Shown here in pieces: positions 43,655 through 55,100 of a stretch of DNA of 64,000 nt (position 1 is the stretch's first letter; every line of letters begins with the position of its first letter). The stretch covers positions 67,177 through 131,176 of the forward strand of contig NMRB01000038.1 of NCBI GenBank assembly GCA_002633025.1. The letters run 5' to 3'. The position numbers were made by a program, and so were the translations under genes. Origin of the DNA: Notospermus geniculatus. Its lineage: Eukaryota > Nemertea > Pilidiophora > Heteronemertea > Lineidae. Below the pieces are notes generated by a model that was not told where the DNA came from, did not search any database, and saw nothing but the letters and a program-made list of their open reading frames with translations.

Positions 43655-46025
43655 AGCTAGGAATCCACCATTGATTTTTTCAATCTGATTTTGCGTTGCA
43701 ACTTGCTTTACAACTGGGCACTCGATCGCCGTAGTGGACTCGCTAGATGTGATTTCCACCAATGGCGAAGATGTGGTCAATTTCATTCGGCAATCGGTCC
43801 GTGACCGGTGTCAGTTCCTTGCAATCGTATTCAGTTGCAGGTTGCAGGTTGCAAAGCAAGTCGCGACGCAGAAAATCAGCAGTGGATTCCTAGCTTTAAG
43901 GCTAGAGATACACTGAACGCGACGCGTTGGCGCATGCGATTCGTATGCGTTTTGCAGTGCGATTTTCAAAAATCGCACGCGGATACATTGTTACGCCCAG
44001 TGCGTAAATTCAGCGAATACAGTGTGCGTTGATGCCATAACGAACGGACATCTATTAAAATGAGTTGAAGAAATACATATTTTATACACGATTACAGATT
44101 GAACATCATAACTTGGATTTGTATTATTGTGAAGAAACAGCACGAGAATCCCTCTGTCAAGGGACACTTTCGGGAATGACAAATGCTGCCTTTATTTAAT
44201 ATAGAGGTATCCTCATTACAGAGATGAAATTGAATTGAAATTACGAGTTTTGGACTGAAATTCGGTGTCCTTAATTGAGATGTGTCTTTTTAGGGCGGTT
44301 CCATCACTGAATAAGGAGGAATGAGGAGTACTGTAGAATCGGACAGGAGAGGTTGTGATTTTCAAGATGGCAGCATTCTGTCCTTAATGTAGTTTTTCAT
44401 TACAATGTAGGTGCTATCATAAGTCAGCAAACTGACCTCTCCTGACCGATTCTACAGTAAATATGACAGCAAAAATTCGCTTTTGACGTAGAGTTCTAAA
44501 ACTATACAATATCGAACATATGAATTTTCCTTAAAACATTGTGTCATCTTTTTAAAATGCATTTTAGCGTTAAAACAGCTTTGAAAATATGGGCCCTGAT
44601 GTCCAATACCTATGGGAAGATAAATAATATAGGATAAGTTACACATAGGTACACAAACAAAACCAATTTGTAGGCCCTACACACCGTACATGCCAGTCCA
44701 GGTGACCTTGACCCTGAAATAATCGCACATCATCAGTGCGTCGGCTGGAAAAAAATGAAACAATTTTCATTTTGGCAGCAACGCACACTGAAAACGCAAC
44801 GGCTACTCGACGCACTACACTTGGTGTAAGGCTAGGGATACACTGAACGCGATTTTCGCACGAATCTCTTTTGTTTCGGAGGCATTGCGGCAGGAAATAA
44901 CAAAGAAACAACGCGCGCGATGGGAAAATCGCTTTCAGTGTATCCCTAGGTTATGCCTACGTGTATACCGAACGCGAATTCGCATGCGACAGGGCAACGC
45001 ATGCGATTTATGCTCTGAGAAAATAACAAAGCCTTTGACGCACAGGACGACGGATCGCTTTCGGTATACACGTAGCCTAACCAAAGAAAGGTTTAACTAA
45101 TAGGCTTCAATTATAGGCGACAACGCACTCGACTTTCGCATACGGAAATCGCGCATAAAACGCGTTCAGTGTATCCATAGCCTAAGGCCCGTTTCCACTC
45201 AAGCGTTTTACGCCGCGTTTTGACGCTTCGCCCATTGTTTGGAAGCAGAGCGGCGGAAAATAACAAAAGATTTGACGCATTACGCGGCGTAAAACGCTCT
45301 AGCGGAAACTGGCCTATTAGGCTATGGATGCACCGAACGCGATTTACCCATCGCGCGCGATTTTCGCACGAATTTCTTTTGTTTCGTAGGCACTGCGGCA
45401 TGAAATAACAAAGAAACAACGCGTGCGATGGGTAAAACGCGTTCAGTGTATCTCTAGCCTAAGGCTAGAGATACACTGAACGCGATTTACCCATCGCGCG
45501 CGATTTTCGCACGAATCTCTTTTGTTTCGGATGCATTGCGACATGAAATAACAATGAAGCAACGCGCGCGATGGGAAAAACGCGTTCAGTGTATCTCTAG
45601 CCTTAAAGGCCCGTTTCCACAGAAGCGGTCGCGTGAGCGTTTTGACGCTTCGCCCATTGTTTGGAAGCAGAGCGGCGGAAAATAAAAAAAGATTTGACGC
45701 ATCACGCAGCGTGAAACGCGTCTGTGGAAACGAGCCTTTAGGCTAGGGATACACTGAACGCGATTTACCCATTGCGCGCGATTTTCGCACGAATCTCTTT
45801 TGTTTCGGAGGCATTGTGGCATGAAATAACAAAGAAACAACGCGCGCGATGGGAAAATCGCGTTCAGTGTATTCCTAGCCTAAAGGCCTGAACACACTGA
45901 CGCGATTAATCATGTATTTTCACGAACGACGCGACAAAACTATTGTATTCATAGGATCAAACAAAGGAATTTGTCGCATCACACATGCAATCGTGGTGGA
46001 AATCGCGTCAGTGTGTTCAGGCCTT
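43655..46025. mobile_element. Array of about ten abutting palindromic MITEs
   Basis: Successive snap-back units of about 120-240 bp meet at TAA/TTA trinucleotides. Approximate limits are 43655-43895, 43900-44036 (decayed), 44830-44950, 44954-45078, 45110-45184 (partial), 45185-45318, 45320-45463, 45463-45604, 45605-45738, 45740-45884 and 45885-46025. Stem families include GGCTAGAGATACACTGAACG, GCCCGTTTCCACTCAAGCG, GCCTACGTGTATACCGAACG and GGCCTGAACACACTGACGCG. Each unit's two arms are mutually complementary. Many share a core of TTTCGGAGGCATTGCGGC and AAATAACAAAGAAACAACGC. TWA junctions suggest Harbinger-type insertion. No ORF is real here. Confidence 0.85.
44331..44457. mobile_element. TA-flanked MITE, CTGTAGAATCGG ends
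   Basis: CTGTAGAATCGGACAGGAGA faces TCTCCTGACCGATTCTACAG with one extra base, and TA flanks both ends. The terminal CTGTAGA is shared with the HTH-encoding element at 38193-39277, a plausible source of transposase. Confidence 0.85.
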
Positions 46026-46066
46026 TACAGTTCTGTCCGTGCCATCTGAAATGCGTTCTCTACTTA

Positions 46067-46702
46067 GGGACCGTCCAGAAAAATCAATGTGTAAAGCAAT
46101 CCTAACAATGTTAGGATTGAGTCTGACCCCAATCTTGACACTAGAGGGTCTTGGGACGAGGTTCAACCAACACCCTCTAGTATCGTTCGAAGGTTGCCAT
46201 CTTGAAAAGTAGTGCAGCGGAAGGTTAAATGGAAAAATATCTATCAATTGTGATCAGGCTCCTAATGGTAACTCCATTAGGAGGAGTGATGCGGTCAAAC
46301 ATGGCGGCGACTGGTCGCTGACAGTGTCTATTTGTGTAACGTAGTGGAGAAAATCGGCACTGTTGTAGAGTTTGGTCTGACCCCTCCGTCCCCCTCTAAT
46401 CCTAACAAAGAAACATTGACAAAATGTTAGGCTAAACACTATACTATACTTTCCATCTGGTGGTAGGCCCTATAATCAGAATAAGCCTATCTAGGTACTT
46501 GAAAAGCAATAAACTGGCATTTATTCTTCCTAAATTTGTCGAAATATTGCTGGCTGTTCGTTTTGTTGGTACTTCCTGACAGTTTGGTGGGCACCAAAAA
46601 ATCAATGTTTTATACCTCCATTTCAATCCTAACAAGGCCTTGACCCCCCCTTTTCTAACATTGTTAGGATTGATTTACACATTGATTTTTCTGGACGGTC
46701 CC
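46067..46702. mobile_element. TTA-flanked TIR element upstream of SLC22
   Basis: GGGACCGTCCAGAAAAATCA and its complement form TIRs of about 50 bp, flanked by TTA at 46064-46066 and 46703-46705. The arms contain ATCCTAACAATGTTAGG, itself a palindrome. It ends about 215 bp before the SLC22 start codon, so it may have displaced or supplied 5' regulatory sequence. Confidence 0.88.
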
Positions 46703-46837
46703 TTATTGTTCAGTTCTTCACCACTGTTTGCCCCTCTGCACTACGGCCTTTTGTAAATTTCATGTAAATGTTGTTGGTGCGGGCAGCCATAATGTGTAGA
46801 TCTATCTCTCGGTACGCGCGGCGCCCACCGAATAAAA

Positions 46838-46860
46838 CTAAAAAAAAAAAAAAAAAAAAA
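46838..46860. repeat. Poly-A run
   Basis: A22-type run in the presumed first intron or 5' region of the SLC22 gene. Confidence 0.9.
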
Positions 46861-46890
46861 CGTCTCAAAGCCTACCTCTTTTTATTACAG

Positions 46891-47354
46891 ACCCTTGAGA
46901 AGACACCAAAACAGATATGGACGACAGCGTTCGGGAAGCATTTTTAGTGGATGGAGAATTGTCCAATCAGAGGGAAGGACAACAGAAGGAAGGCGATGAA
47001 AACCACGTGACCGACAAAGGAGATGACGGAATGAGAGAAGAACTTAGGCCTCCGGAGGAGGAGGAGCCGACATTTGAAACTTTGTTAGACACCTTGGGTC
47101 ACTTTGGACGATTTCAGGTCCTTATCTTCGCCCTTTTGACTTCATCAGATATCATGAACGCCATGGTTATGATGTATTTGGTATTCGCACCGGCGACCCC
47201 AAGATGGCGCTGCGCCGAATTCGAAGGCCTCAACATCACTGACGTCATGAACACGACGCATCAGAATGAGACATTTGTGAAGACTTGCGAGTATAACGGA
47301 TCGAGATGTGTACGGTTCGATTTCGATAAGGACTACACAAGTATTGTTACTGAG
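46891..47354 (+). CDS. SLC22-family transporter, first coding exon
   Basis: Coding starts at ATG 46917 (G at -3 and G at +4). A TTTTTATTACAG acceptor at 46890 suggests an upstream untranslated exon. The 146 residues begin with an acidic cytosolic tail of about 50, longer than usual. Then comes the family signature FETLLDTLGHFGRFQ, a first membrane helix at about 67-91, and the start of the large extracellular loop with PRWRC, four N-glycosylation sequons (N106, N112, N117, N127) and cysteines 99, 124 and 131. The exon ends SIVTE before a GTATGT donor, phase 0, the classic position in SLC22 genes. The family moves organic cations, anions or carnitine across the plasma membrane; the substrate cannot be read from this part. 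Confidence 0.94.
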
Positions 47355-47705
47355 GTATGTGCGTACGCGGAGGTTACACACCCAAGCAGATAGCAGGAAG
47401 AACTGTCGGCTCCTGTATTCGAATCTCGTACCCAGAGATTCGTTACGCTCGGGCCGAGGTTGTAGGTCGCTCCACTAATCTCTGGAGACGGCTGGCTATT
47501 TCACGCCTTATAAGTGTGATTTGTGGCATCGTGCGAAATTGGATTGCAGATGCATTCAAATAATTGCAGTGTAAAATACATTAAACACAAAAATGTTGTT
47601 AGAAAGTTTTTCATGAGGGATCTGTTGTATTTATTAAGGAAAAAACAAAGCACTACTTGGAGCTCTACATAAACTTGATGTGAAAGGTCAAAAAATTAGT
47701 ATACA

Positions 47706-49508
47706 TATCGGGTGGCCCCCAAAAATGACCCCCTAAGAATTTTTCAATAAAGGGGCTGTTCACTTTCGGAACCATTTTCCCAACTAATTTTTTACTGTGT
47801 TGCAGTTGCTTGATTTTCATGATAACTTCAGGTATAATATTTTATAGTGTGAACTAGATAATCATGAAAGAAAAATGTGACATTAGCTTCATCAGGAAAA
47901 CAAAGAGAATTTGCAAAATGTCCGAAATCAGCATGAAAACAGTGAAATTATTCCCAAATGTTTGTTGTACTGGGAGAGTAATGGTATTATTTATCATTCA
48001 TCGAAAAATCATTGCTAAACAAATTGGTTTTGCTGAAATATTTGCATAAAATGTGTGATTTTCTTCATTTCTGGACCCCTATTTAACTGGGGGGAGAACA
48101 GAACAGCACATCTAGGCCTGTCAGATTTGAATGGATATGCTGTGGTAAAGATTATGGTCAATATCAGTGATCAGGGTTTGTTGGTGTTGCGTAAGGTCAT
48201 AAAAGGGAATACCTGAATTTGACGTCCCACTGATCACTTAGGCCTGCCCACATGTCATGGTTGATTATGCATGCTGTAACTGATATTGACCATAATCTTT
48301 ACCACAGCATTCCATTCAAATCTGTCAGGCCTAGATGTGCTGTTCTGTTCTCCCCCCAGTTAAATAGGGGCCCAGAAATTAAGAAAATCACACATTTTAC
48401 GCAAATATTTCAGCAAAACCAATAAGTTCAGTAATGATTTTTCAACGAATGATAAATAACACCATTACTCTCCCAGTACAACAAACATTAGGGAATAATT
48501 TCACTGTTTTCATGCTGATTTCGGACATTTTGCAAATTCTCTTTGTTTTCCTAATTAATGAAGCTGATGTCACATTTTTCTTTCATGATTATCCAGTTCA
48601 CACTATAAAATATTATACCTGAAGTTATTATGAAAATCAAACAACTGCAACATAATGAAAAATTAGTTGGGAAAATGGTTCCGAAAGTGAACAGCCCCTT
48701 TAACACCATGCAATCTGCACTCTTGATATTTCAGACATACAAATATATGGATACTGCCAATTTACTGTAAAAAATTCAGCCCTAAATATCGAACAGTTTT
48801 GACGTGACGAAAAAATCAAAATTACGAGTCAAACAATTTTATGCCGGACTGATGAAACAAATGTCGGGAGGTGCAAAAAAATTTTTGCCGGACTGATGAA
48901 ACAAATGTCGGGAGGTGCAAAACGTGTCACATTGACATTAAACACTGAGTATTTCATTAACCACCAAAGTGAATTTCCTGAAACTTACCTGCATAAAGAA
49001 GGGGATTTTCACTGTTTACTGTAAACATTTCAATGTTGTACCTTAAAGGGTTAGTGTGCTAGCGCAAAAAAGTATCAGGTACGGAAAACTCCAATTCCCA
49101 CACCTGCAGGTGGAGTGACAGTGCAATTTTCGGCACCAAATTCTATTTTTGCCTTAGCGGACTAGCCGTTCTTGGTATGAACGTGAAATTTGTACCATGG
49201 ACGCAGAAGGTCCTATAGATAATACAGGTGAAATTTCAAAACAATCCGTCAGACGGTTATGAAACATGAAGTGTTTAGGTTCAATGTGATCCCCGCATGA
49301 CAGTTATTTCACTCCGGCATCAAATTTTTCGACATATAATTTTGATTTTTTCGTCGTGTCAAAACCGTTCAATATTTAGTGCTCAAACTTTTAAAATAGA
49401 TGGATAATATCCATATATTTGCATGTCTAAAATATGAAGGGCCCAGCTTTTATAGCAATGAAATTATTGCAAAATCCTTTGGGGGTCATTTTTGGGGGCC
49501 ACCCGATA
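47706..49508. mobile_element. TATCGGGTGGCCC TIR element, copy 2
   Basis: Same termini as 30886-31863 (CGGGTGGCCCCCAAAAATGA and complement). It is enlarged by a nested foldback element at 47751-48701 close to its left end. Near 48841 a CCGGACTGATGAAACAAATG segment is duplicated in tandem. Confidence 0.85.
47751..48701. mobile_element. 1-kb foldback element, copy 2
   Basis: The ends AGGGGCTGTTCACTTTCGG and complement have TAA on both sides. The other copy of the host repeat (near 30925) reads continuously CAATAAATTCGACAC, which supports a TAA duplication. Both arms pair through the whole length. Confidence 0.87.
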
Positions 49509-49816
49509 TATTCATGTGCAGTGTGTAACACACGTGTCTTGGAAACCCCGAAGTAGTCCGTAGCCGTTTCCAGAGATTAGTTGAGCGATCTACAACCTCG
49601 GCCTGAGCTTAACTAACCTCTAGGTTCAGTAAATTTAAGCGAAAATTCAGGCTAACCGGGAACAAATTGCAACAGAAGGTTTTTTGCTTTAAATCTTTGA
49701 TTAGGTCACCTTGGACATTATATCCAAAATCGGACTCCTGGAACCCACTTAATTTGTATATTCAATTTTGTGAACTGACTCCAACGTTGGACGCCGATGG
49801 ACGCAACAACTGAGCT

Positions 49817-49886
49817 CTGTACAGGAGAGCGGCACCCGATGTACAGCTAACTTTTTAACGGTTGGATTTACACCCCATAAATGTAT
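49817..49886. repeat. Foldback relic, left of the Ngaro insertion
   Basis: GATGTACAGCTAACTTTTTA and CCCATAAATGTAT match the TAGTCAGGGAGCCC family (34931-34975). The match continues after the Ngaro element at 55876. Confidence 0.8.
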
Positions 49887-49995
49887 GTCTTTCCTCAGTT
49901 CCCTTAAGATAGATCCAAAACCGACAAAGGAACACCAACAACATACTTGTATTATAACTAGTGCCGCAGCGTTTATTGCGTAGGGCAGACTCTGC
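49887..49995 (-). repeat. Ngaro split repeat B2
   Basis: 109 bp identical, as far as I can read, to B1 (50541-50649), from GTCTTTCCTCAGTTCCC to GGGCAGACTCTGC. It forms the 3' end of the element. Confidence 0.93.
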
Positions 49996-50063
49996 GCCGC
50001 AGCGTTTATTGCGTAGGGCAGACTCTGCGTGCCGCAGCGTGTATTGCGTAGGGCAGACTCTGC
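49961..50063 (-). repeat. Triplicated 33-35-bp unit at B2
   Basis: GTGCCGCAGCGTTTATTGCG followed by TAGGGCAGACTCTGC is present three times in tandem here, but once in B1. The extra units are an expansion at the inner edge of B2. Confidence 0.93.
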
Positions 50064-50385
50064 TGAGCGGTTACACATATTGGGATACAGTAAAATTCTG
50101 TAGTAGCATGAAAGTGCGTTAGCCGGCCCCCTGGGTTTGCCCTGCCCAATGGACCGGTTGCTGTGATATCGACTGCTGGCCGGCTACCCAACCCTAACTC
50201 CATTACTTTTTTTTTTTTTAAATATTTTATGGAGGGGGAGGTAGGACAGAACCAAGCACTTGCAGAAGGTGCTGTCACACCCTGATAACCATAGCAACCG
50301 GTTGCTGAAGTAAGTATTGAGAGACTGAGATAAATTGCATTTGAAATACATATTACGAAACAAAACCCAAAAAATTTGAACATAT
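50064..50385 (-). other. Spacer between A2 and B2
   Basis: About 320 bp without an ORF of note, including a T14 run at about 50206-50220 and a GCAACCGGTTGC palindrome. It separates A2 from B2. Confidence 0.7.
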
Positions 50386-50540
50386 GAAAATTTGGAAGTC
50401 TGCCCGTTGCTGGCACAGCTGCAAGTGACGCTATCCCACAAGGCCCTGCTAGGCCACGCCCTTCGCGCCAGTGACGTAACACAGTGTCACACCGCAAAGA
50501 CATCTGTTTTCCACTCCACACGTGCCGTGGAAAACTCCCA
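50386..50540 (-). repeat. Ngaro split repeat A2
   Basis: 155 bp matching A1, from GAAAATTTGGAAGTCTGCCC to CCGTGGAAAACTCCCA. Its edge at 50540 meets B1 directly, reproducing the junction expected in a circular intermediate. Confidence 0.93.
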
Positions 50541-50649
50541 GTCTTTCCTCAGTTCCCTTAAGATAGATCCAAAACCGACAAAGGAACACCAACAACATAC
50601 TTGTATTATAACTAGTGCCGCAGCGTTTATTGCGTAGGGCAGACTCTGC
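50541..50649 (-). repeat. Ngaro split repeat B1
   Basis: 109 bp matching B2, with one copy of the 35-bp unit. Adjacent to A2. Confidence 0.93.
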
Positions 50650-51141
50650 AAGACCAAAGGATGTAGAGTGGAGGCAACACCGGCAGCGGGCAAACCAAGA
50701 GGCCGACATGATTCTACACACTGAGAAAATCACTAAAGTACACTTGAGGCAACTGCTCCTGAACCGATAACGAAACCAAAATATACAAGCGACTTAAAAC
50801 TGTCGTATATCGTAACCAACATGACCAGGGTAACGTACTCGTACACAAAACCCGAGGAAATCACTGTTTCACCTCTAAACGACCGTCCGAGTGATACATC
50901 ACTGTATTCCAACAAACACCGTGACGCTTGCGTCTAAACCGTTTAACGCCAGAAAATTCTATAAAACGAACACAATTTACATACAGGTACCAACAACATT
51001 AAACACGAACAAACATGCATTACAGCTACAAACAAAAACTCTGACAAATATTGTGTTCCCCACACAAGTCAACAGAACCGTAAGTGGCCAACTCTGTATC
51101 TTAACAACACACGCACCAGTCCAAACCCTGAGCTGCTGCAA

Positions 51142-52124
51142 TTAAATGCCAAGGTTGGCAGAAACCACTAGGCGGTTTGCCTGACTCTCCTGGATATACA
51201 TGTTCTTGGCAGTTTCAGATTTCCAACGCCCATGTCTCTTAAGAAGCCTACCCGTCACTCCTGCCTGAGCAGCTGCGGAAGCCCCGCCCGACCTGAAAGA
51301 ATGCATCCCAAGTCTAACATTGGGAGACATGAAGGATTTTACTAACGGTACTACTACTTCCCTGATTCTAGAGTAGCTGATTGGCTTATTAACAGAGACC
51401 AATTTCTTCCCCATTCTAGAGGCAGTAATCTGCCTGAACAAGAAGAAAGGCTTGCCCAATTCTATATTAGCCAACTTGATGTACTTAGCCAACCAGAAAA
51501 ACGGACAAGCAGTGGAACCAGTTTTAGCCAAATCCACCTGGTTACCCTCCCTGAATTGATCCGTTTTGCTTTCCCTGATAAAAATTGTCACAAAATCTGG
51601 ATGGAAGGCGACGTCATCTGCCTTGAGCTTCCTAAGCTCGTTTGACCTCAGGAACCCTGCATACGATAGGATGGCCATGGTAACAGTTCTAACTTCAGAG
51701 AGATCCGCGCTATGCATGAACTTAGCCCCAAGGGCTAACAAAGCTTGAGGAATAACTGGCTGAACTGGGTTACGAGTTTTTGCAAGGCGCCGTTTAGCAG
51801 ATTCGAACGCATTTTGAACACCTTTGCTGTCAGCTGGAGAAGGCAAGTCCACACAATCGTGAAGCCACTTAACTCCGTAGTACACCGCATCAACAACTGA
51901 CAAACCACGTGCCGACTTGGTCACGTGCAATAAAAATAACTGAAAGTCCGAAGGCTTCGCAGGGAATGCCTGGAGGTGATGCGCCTTAGCGAAATCCGTC
52001 CACTTCTTTGCAGCTCCCGTATACTTTGCTACAGTGCTGGCTGCCCGAGAACCCGCGAGAAAGGCTGGCAATTCCTTGGCTAGGGCTGACAGGTAGGCAT
52101 CTGACGAAGGTTGACTTACACCGT
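51142..52124 (-). CDS. Ngaro tyrosine recombinase
   Basis: This ORF integrates the circular DNA copy. In the 309-residue frame from 52071, the N-terminal SAM-like core-binding part (TVAKYTGAAKKWTDFA) is followed by the catalytic domain: Arg142 in SYAGFLRSNEL, Lys169 in ESKTDQ, His257 and Arg260 in MHSFRSGGA, His280 in RHGRW, and nucleophile Tyr292 in NMYI. All the R-K-HxxR-H-Y positions are present. The frame is open up to the RT stop at 52168 but has no ATG before residue 119. Just upstream is a pyrimidine tract ending TTTCAG at 52125, so I take 52124 as a spliced start; readthrough of the TAA is the alternative. Confidence 0.93.
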
Positions 52125-52167
52125 CTGAAACGAGGAAGAAACATGAGTTATAGGACAGTATATTTCC

Positions 52168-55100
52168 TTAATGTGACCGACTAGGGCAGCACGCCGCACA
52201 GATGCCTTCATCGTGCGTGCAAAACCCTACAATAGGACCCCTGGTTTGCCCACCATCGAGCTTGACGGCTAACATTCTGAACGGTACATTAGTACCCTTA
52301 AACATGTCATTTTGTGCACATTTCCCCGGCTTAACCCATCCTGGGAATTGAATGATGTCAAACCATTCCACCACATGACTGTTGAAATGGACACCATCAG
52401 GGCACAAAATAGGCCAGAAGATGGCTGATCTCCATAGGGGCACTACCAGGGTGCCCACAGCTCTCTCAGTAACTACTTTCCTGAGAACCATGGGCAAAAC
52501 CGACGGAGGGGGCACCAGCCAGTTATTTTCCTCCTGCCACGGCTGGGCGAAGGCGTCTACCGCCTCAGTACCAGGAACCCAGAACCTAGAGTTAAACCTG
52601 GCCAATTTGGCGTTGTAGTCCGCCGCAAACCTGTCCACCGAGTGTGGACCCCAGATACTATCTAGCCAGCGAAAGATAGCATCTGAAATTTCCCAGTCGT
52701 CCCTGTCGACTGCATGACTGAGACAATCAGCCATTTCATTGTCCCCTCTAGGGATCCATTGAGTGTCTATCTCAATTTCATTGTCTCTGCACAATGTAAA
52801 CAGTTCCCTCGCCAGAGCTTGCAAATCCTGCTTCATACTGCCCTTGGTAACCACCCGGGCCACATTCTGGTTGTCCGTAAACCACTTGATAACTCTCCCC
52901 TTCAAGGGACCCTTCATGGCTTTGACCGTTTCAACCACTGCCTTCACTTCCCTCCAGGTGGAGCTTTTCTGAGACTCGGGACCATCCCAAAATCCGATAG
53001 CTATGCTAGAACTGTTCTGTTTGTCCACGCAAATGCTACCAAACCCAGATGCCGAAGCGTCTGAAAATACCACTTTTGCAAACTGACTGGGCGGGAAAAG
53101 GGGCGACCCGTTGATGCCAGAGGGTCCTGTAACAGCCAGGCTCTGTCTCCAAAATTGCAACTCATCCAAAGCTGCCTCTGTAACGCAAATAGCGCTGTCC
53201 CAACTTAGTCTGGACTCAATACATCCATATAAGTTCCTGGACATAAGTTGACACACACTGCCCATACCAAAATTCATGGAAATGATCTGTCCTGCCACTC
53301 TGGCAAGCTCACGAGCTCTGATCGCACAGTGAAGGCCTAAAGAGACCAGGATTCCGTCTATGGCCTGCTGTAACCTGGCTATCCTTTCAAAGGATACAAA
53401 AATTTTGCATTCTTTCATGTCTAGCACGTGGCCTAACCAGGGCTGGCGATCAGCGGGAACCCAATGGCTCTTAGGATGATTTACCAGAAAACCGCTGTTT
53501 TTGAGGTCCAACTGAACATCGGAACTAAGCTTAGGGGCACGATCTGGAGGGCCGCCCGCGATGCCGTCGTCTAAGTATAGGACTGACCTAATACCTGCTC
53601 CCCTCCATTTTTTGATCAAGACTCTGCCTAGCTTGGTAAAGATGAACGGGCCCGTGCTACAGCCGAAGGGCAACACATTGAAACAGAACCAAAATGTTTC
53701 TTGAAGCCCAGTAAATGTCCAACAGAAACCCAGGAATAAACGATGTCCTGGCCAAATCTCAACGTGATGGTAAGCCCGCTTGATATCGAAAACGAACAGC
53801 TTGTCCCCCCTTTCAAAGATCTGTTTGGCGGCACGAATATCCTCCAATTTGAAATGTTCTCTAAGCAAACACATGTTCACGAACCGCATGTCCAAGATTA
53901 ATCTTTTCTTGCCCACAGCATTGGTTGCCACAGAGAGAGGGTTTATAACTAAGGGAGGTTCTGTACACAAGGAAATGCAACCTAACTCGAACAATTTCAA
54001 GATCTCTTCTTGCACAAACTCTTGATTGGCAAGGGCAGACTTGTTGTTATTGAAGTGACAAGGAGTAGGCAAGGTATAAAAGGGCAGCTGATACCCTACG
54101 TCAATGATGCTGAGTATAAAGTCTGAAGCCCCCGCTTGCTGCCAAAAATCACGGGACTGCCTCAGTCTGCCCACGGGACTGATACCGTCCAAGCCGTCAC
54201 CTATGTCTGCCTCCCCCGCTACGCTGGCGGGACACAGCACGTGCCGCGCGTGATCCCACCGCCTGAGAATCCCCATGTGCCGAGAAGCGCGGGAACTCTC
54301 GACTATGACGTCAGCACGCGAAGCCAACGCCTCCGCTGCATGACGCGATAAAGCCTCGTCCCTAATTGCCGCGCCCGCCTGCACGTGTTGTGCAAGACGC
54401 TGCAACGAAGGCGAGACCGAGGTGTCATTGTTGAAAGCGGACTGCGCTCTGAGGCAACCGCCCTGTATGTCTTTGGCGGGAACTTTGAGAAAGGCTTTGC
54501 CTTTGGGCAATAAAACGGGCTCTTCTAACTCAGGGGCAGAAAACCCAGGTCCAAGAACGCCTGAGTCAATAACAGAGCCATCTTCAACCTGTACTGTACC
54601 TGGAAGACAATCAGTGGAATTAGGCCTAGGCCTATCAGTATCACGTGACTGACCCGACAGGCCAGTCCCCGCACCGCATGAACCCGCCTCGGCCATGACC
54701 CTGACCATGCTGACGGCCCCCGTGTTGGCGTGTTGAGCGACATGATCATGATTGCATAATAAGCCTAATAAGCCTATTGAAGAAGGGGTTGGATCCGCTA
54801 CATGCTCAGAATTAGGCCTAGGCCTAGGCCTAGTGCTAATTATACTCTCAAAGTCAAACGTTGTACTTATCTGCTTGGTGTTAGGGGCGCTTGCCATGTT
54901 GACATTTGCTAAGGCAGCTCCTGCCATCATTTTCCTCTGGAAGTCGGCTGCGTTCTGACGGGCCTGAGTCACCATGGGGCAGTTGATCTTCCAGTGAGAG
55001 GTAGACCCACAAGCGAAGCAGGCTCCATTCCTACGACTCGCACCACCGGCAGTAGTGCCCATCATATTCGGGGCCCCCGGAGAAACCCCCATACCGACAA

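Larger units (their letters stand above)
47440..49620. repeat. Inverted outer arms around the nested repeats
   Basis: GGCCGAGGTTGTAGGTCGCT followed by CACTAATCTCTGGAGACGGC at 47452-47495 is mirrored at about 49566-49612. These arms enclose the 47706-49508 element, so they are probably the remains of a still older palindrome. Confidence 0.65.

Noticed and set aside
44639-45840. Several MFLCYF...QCLRNK-type ORFs that look like a gene family
   Set aside because: They recur because the palindromic MITE core is repeated; frames differ between units and contain no domain.
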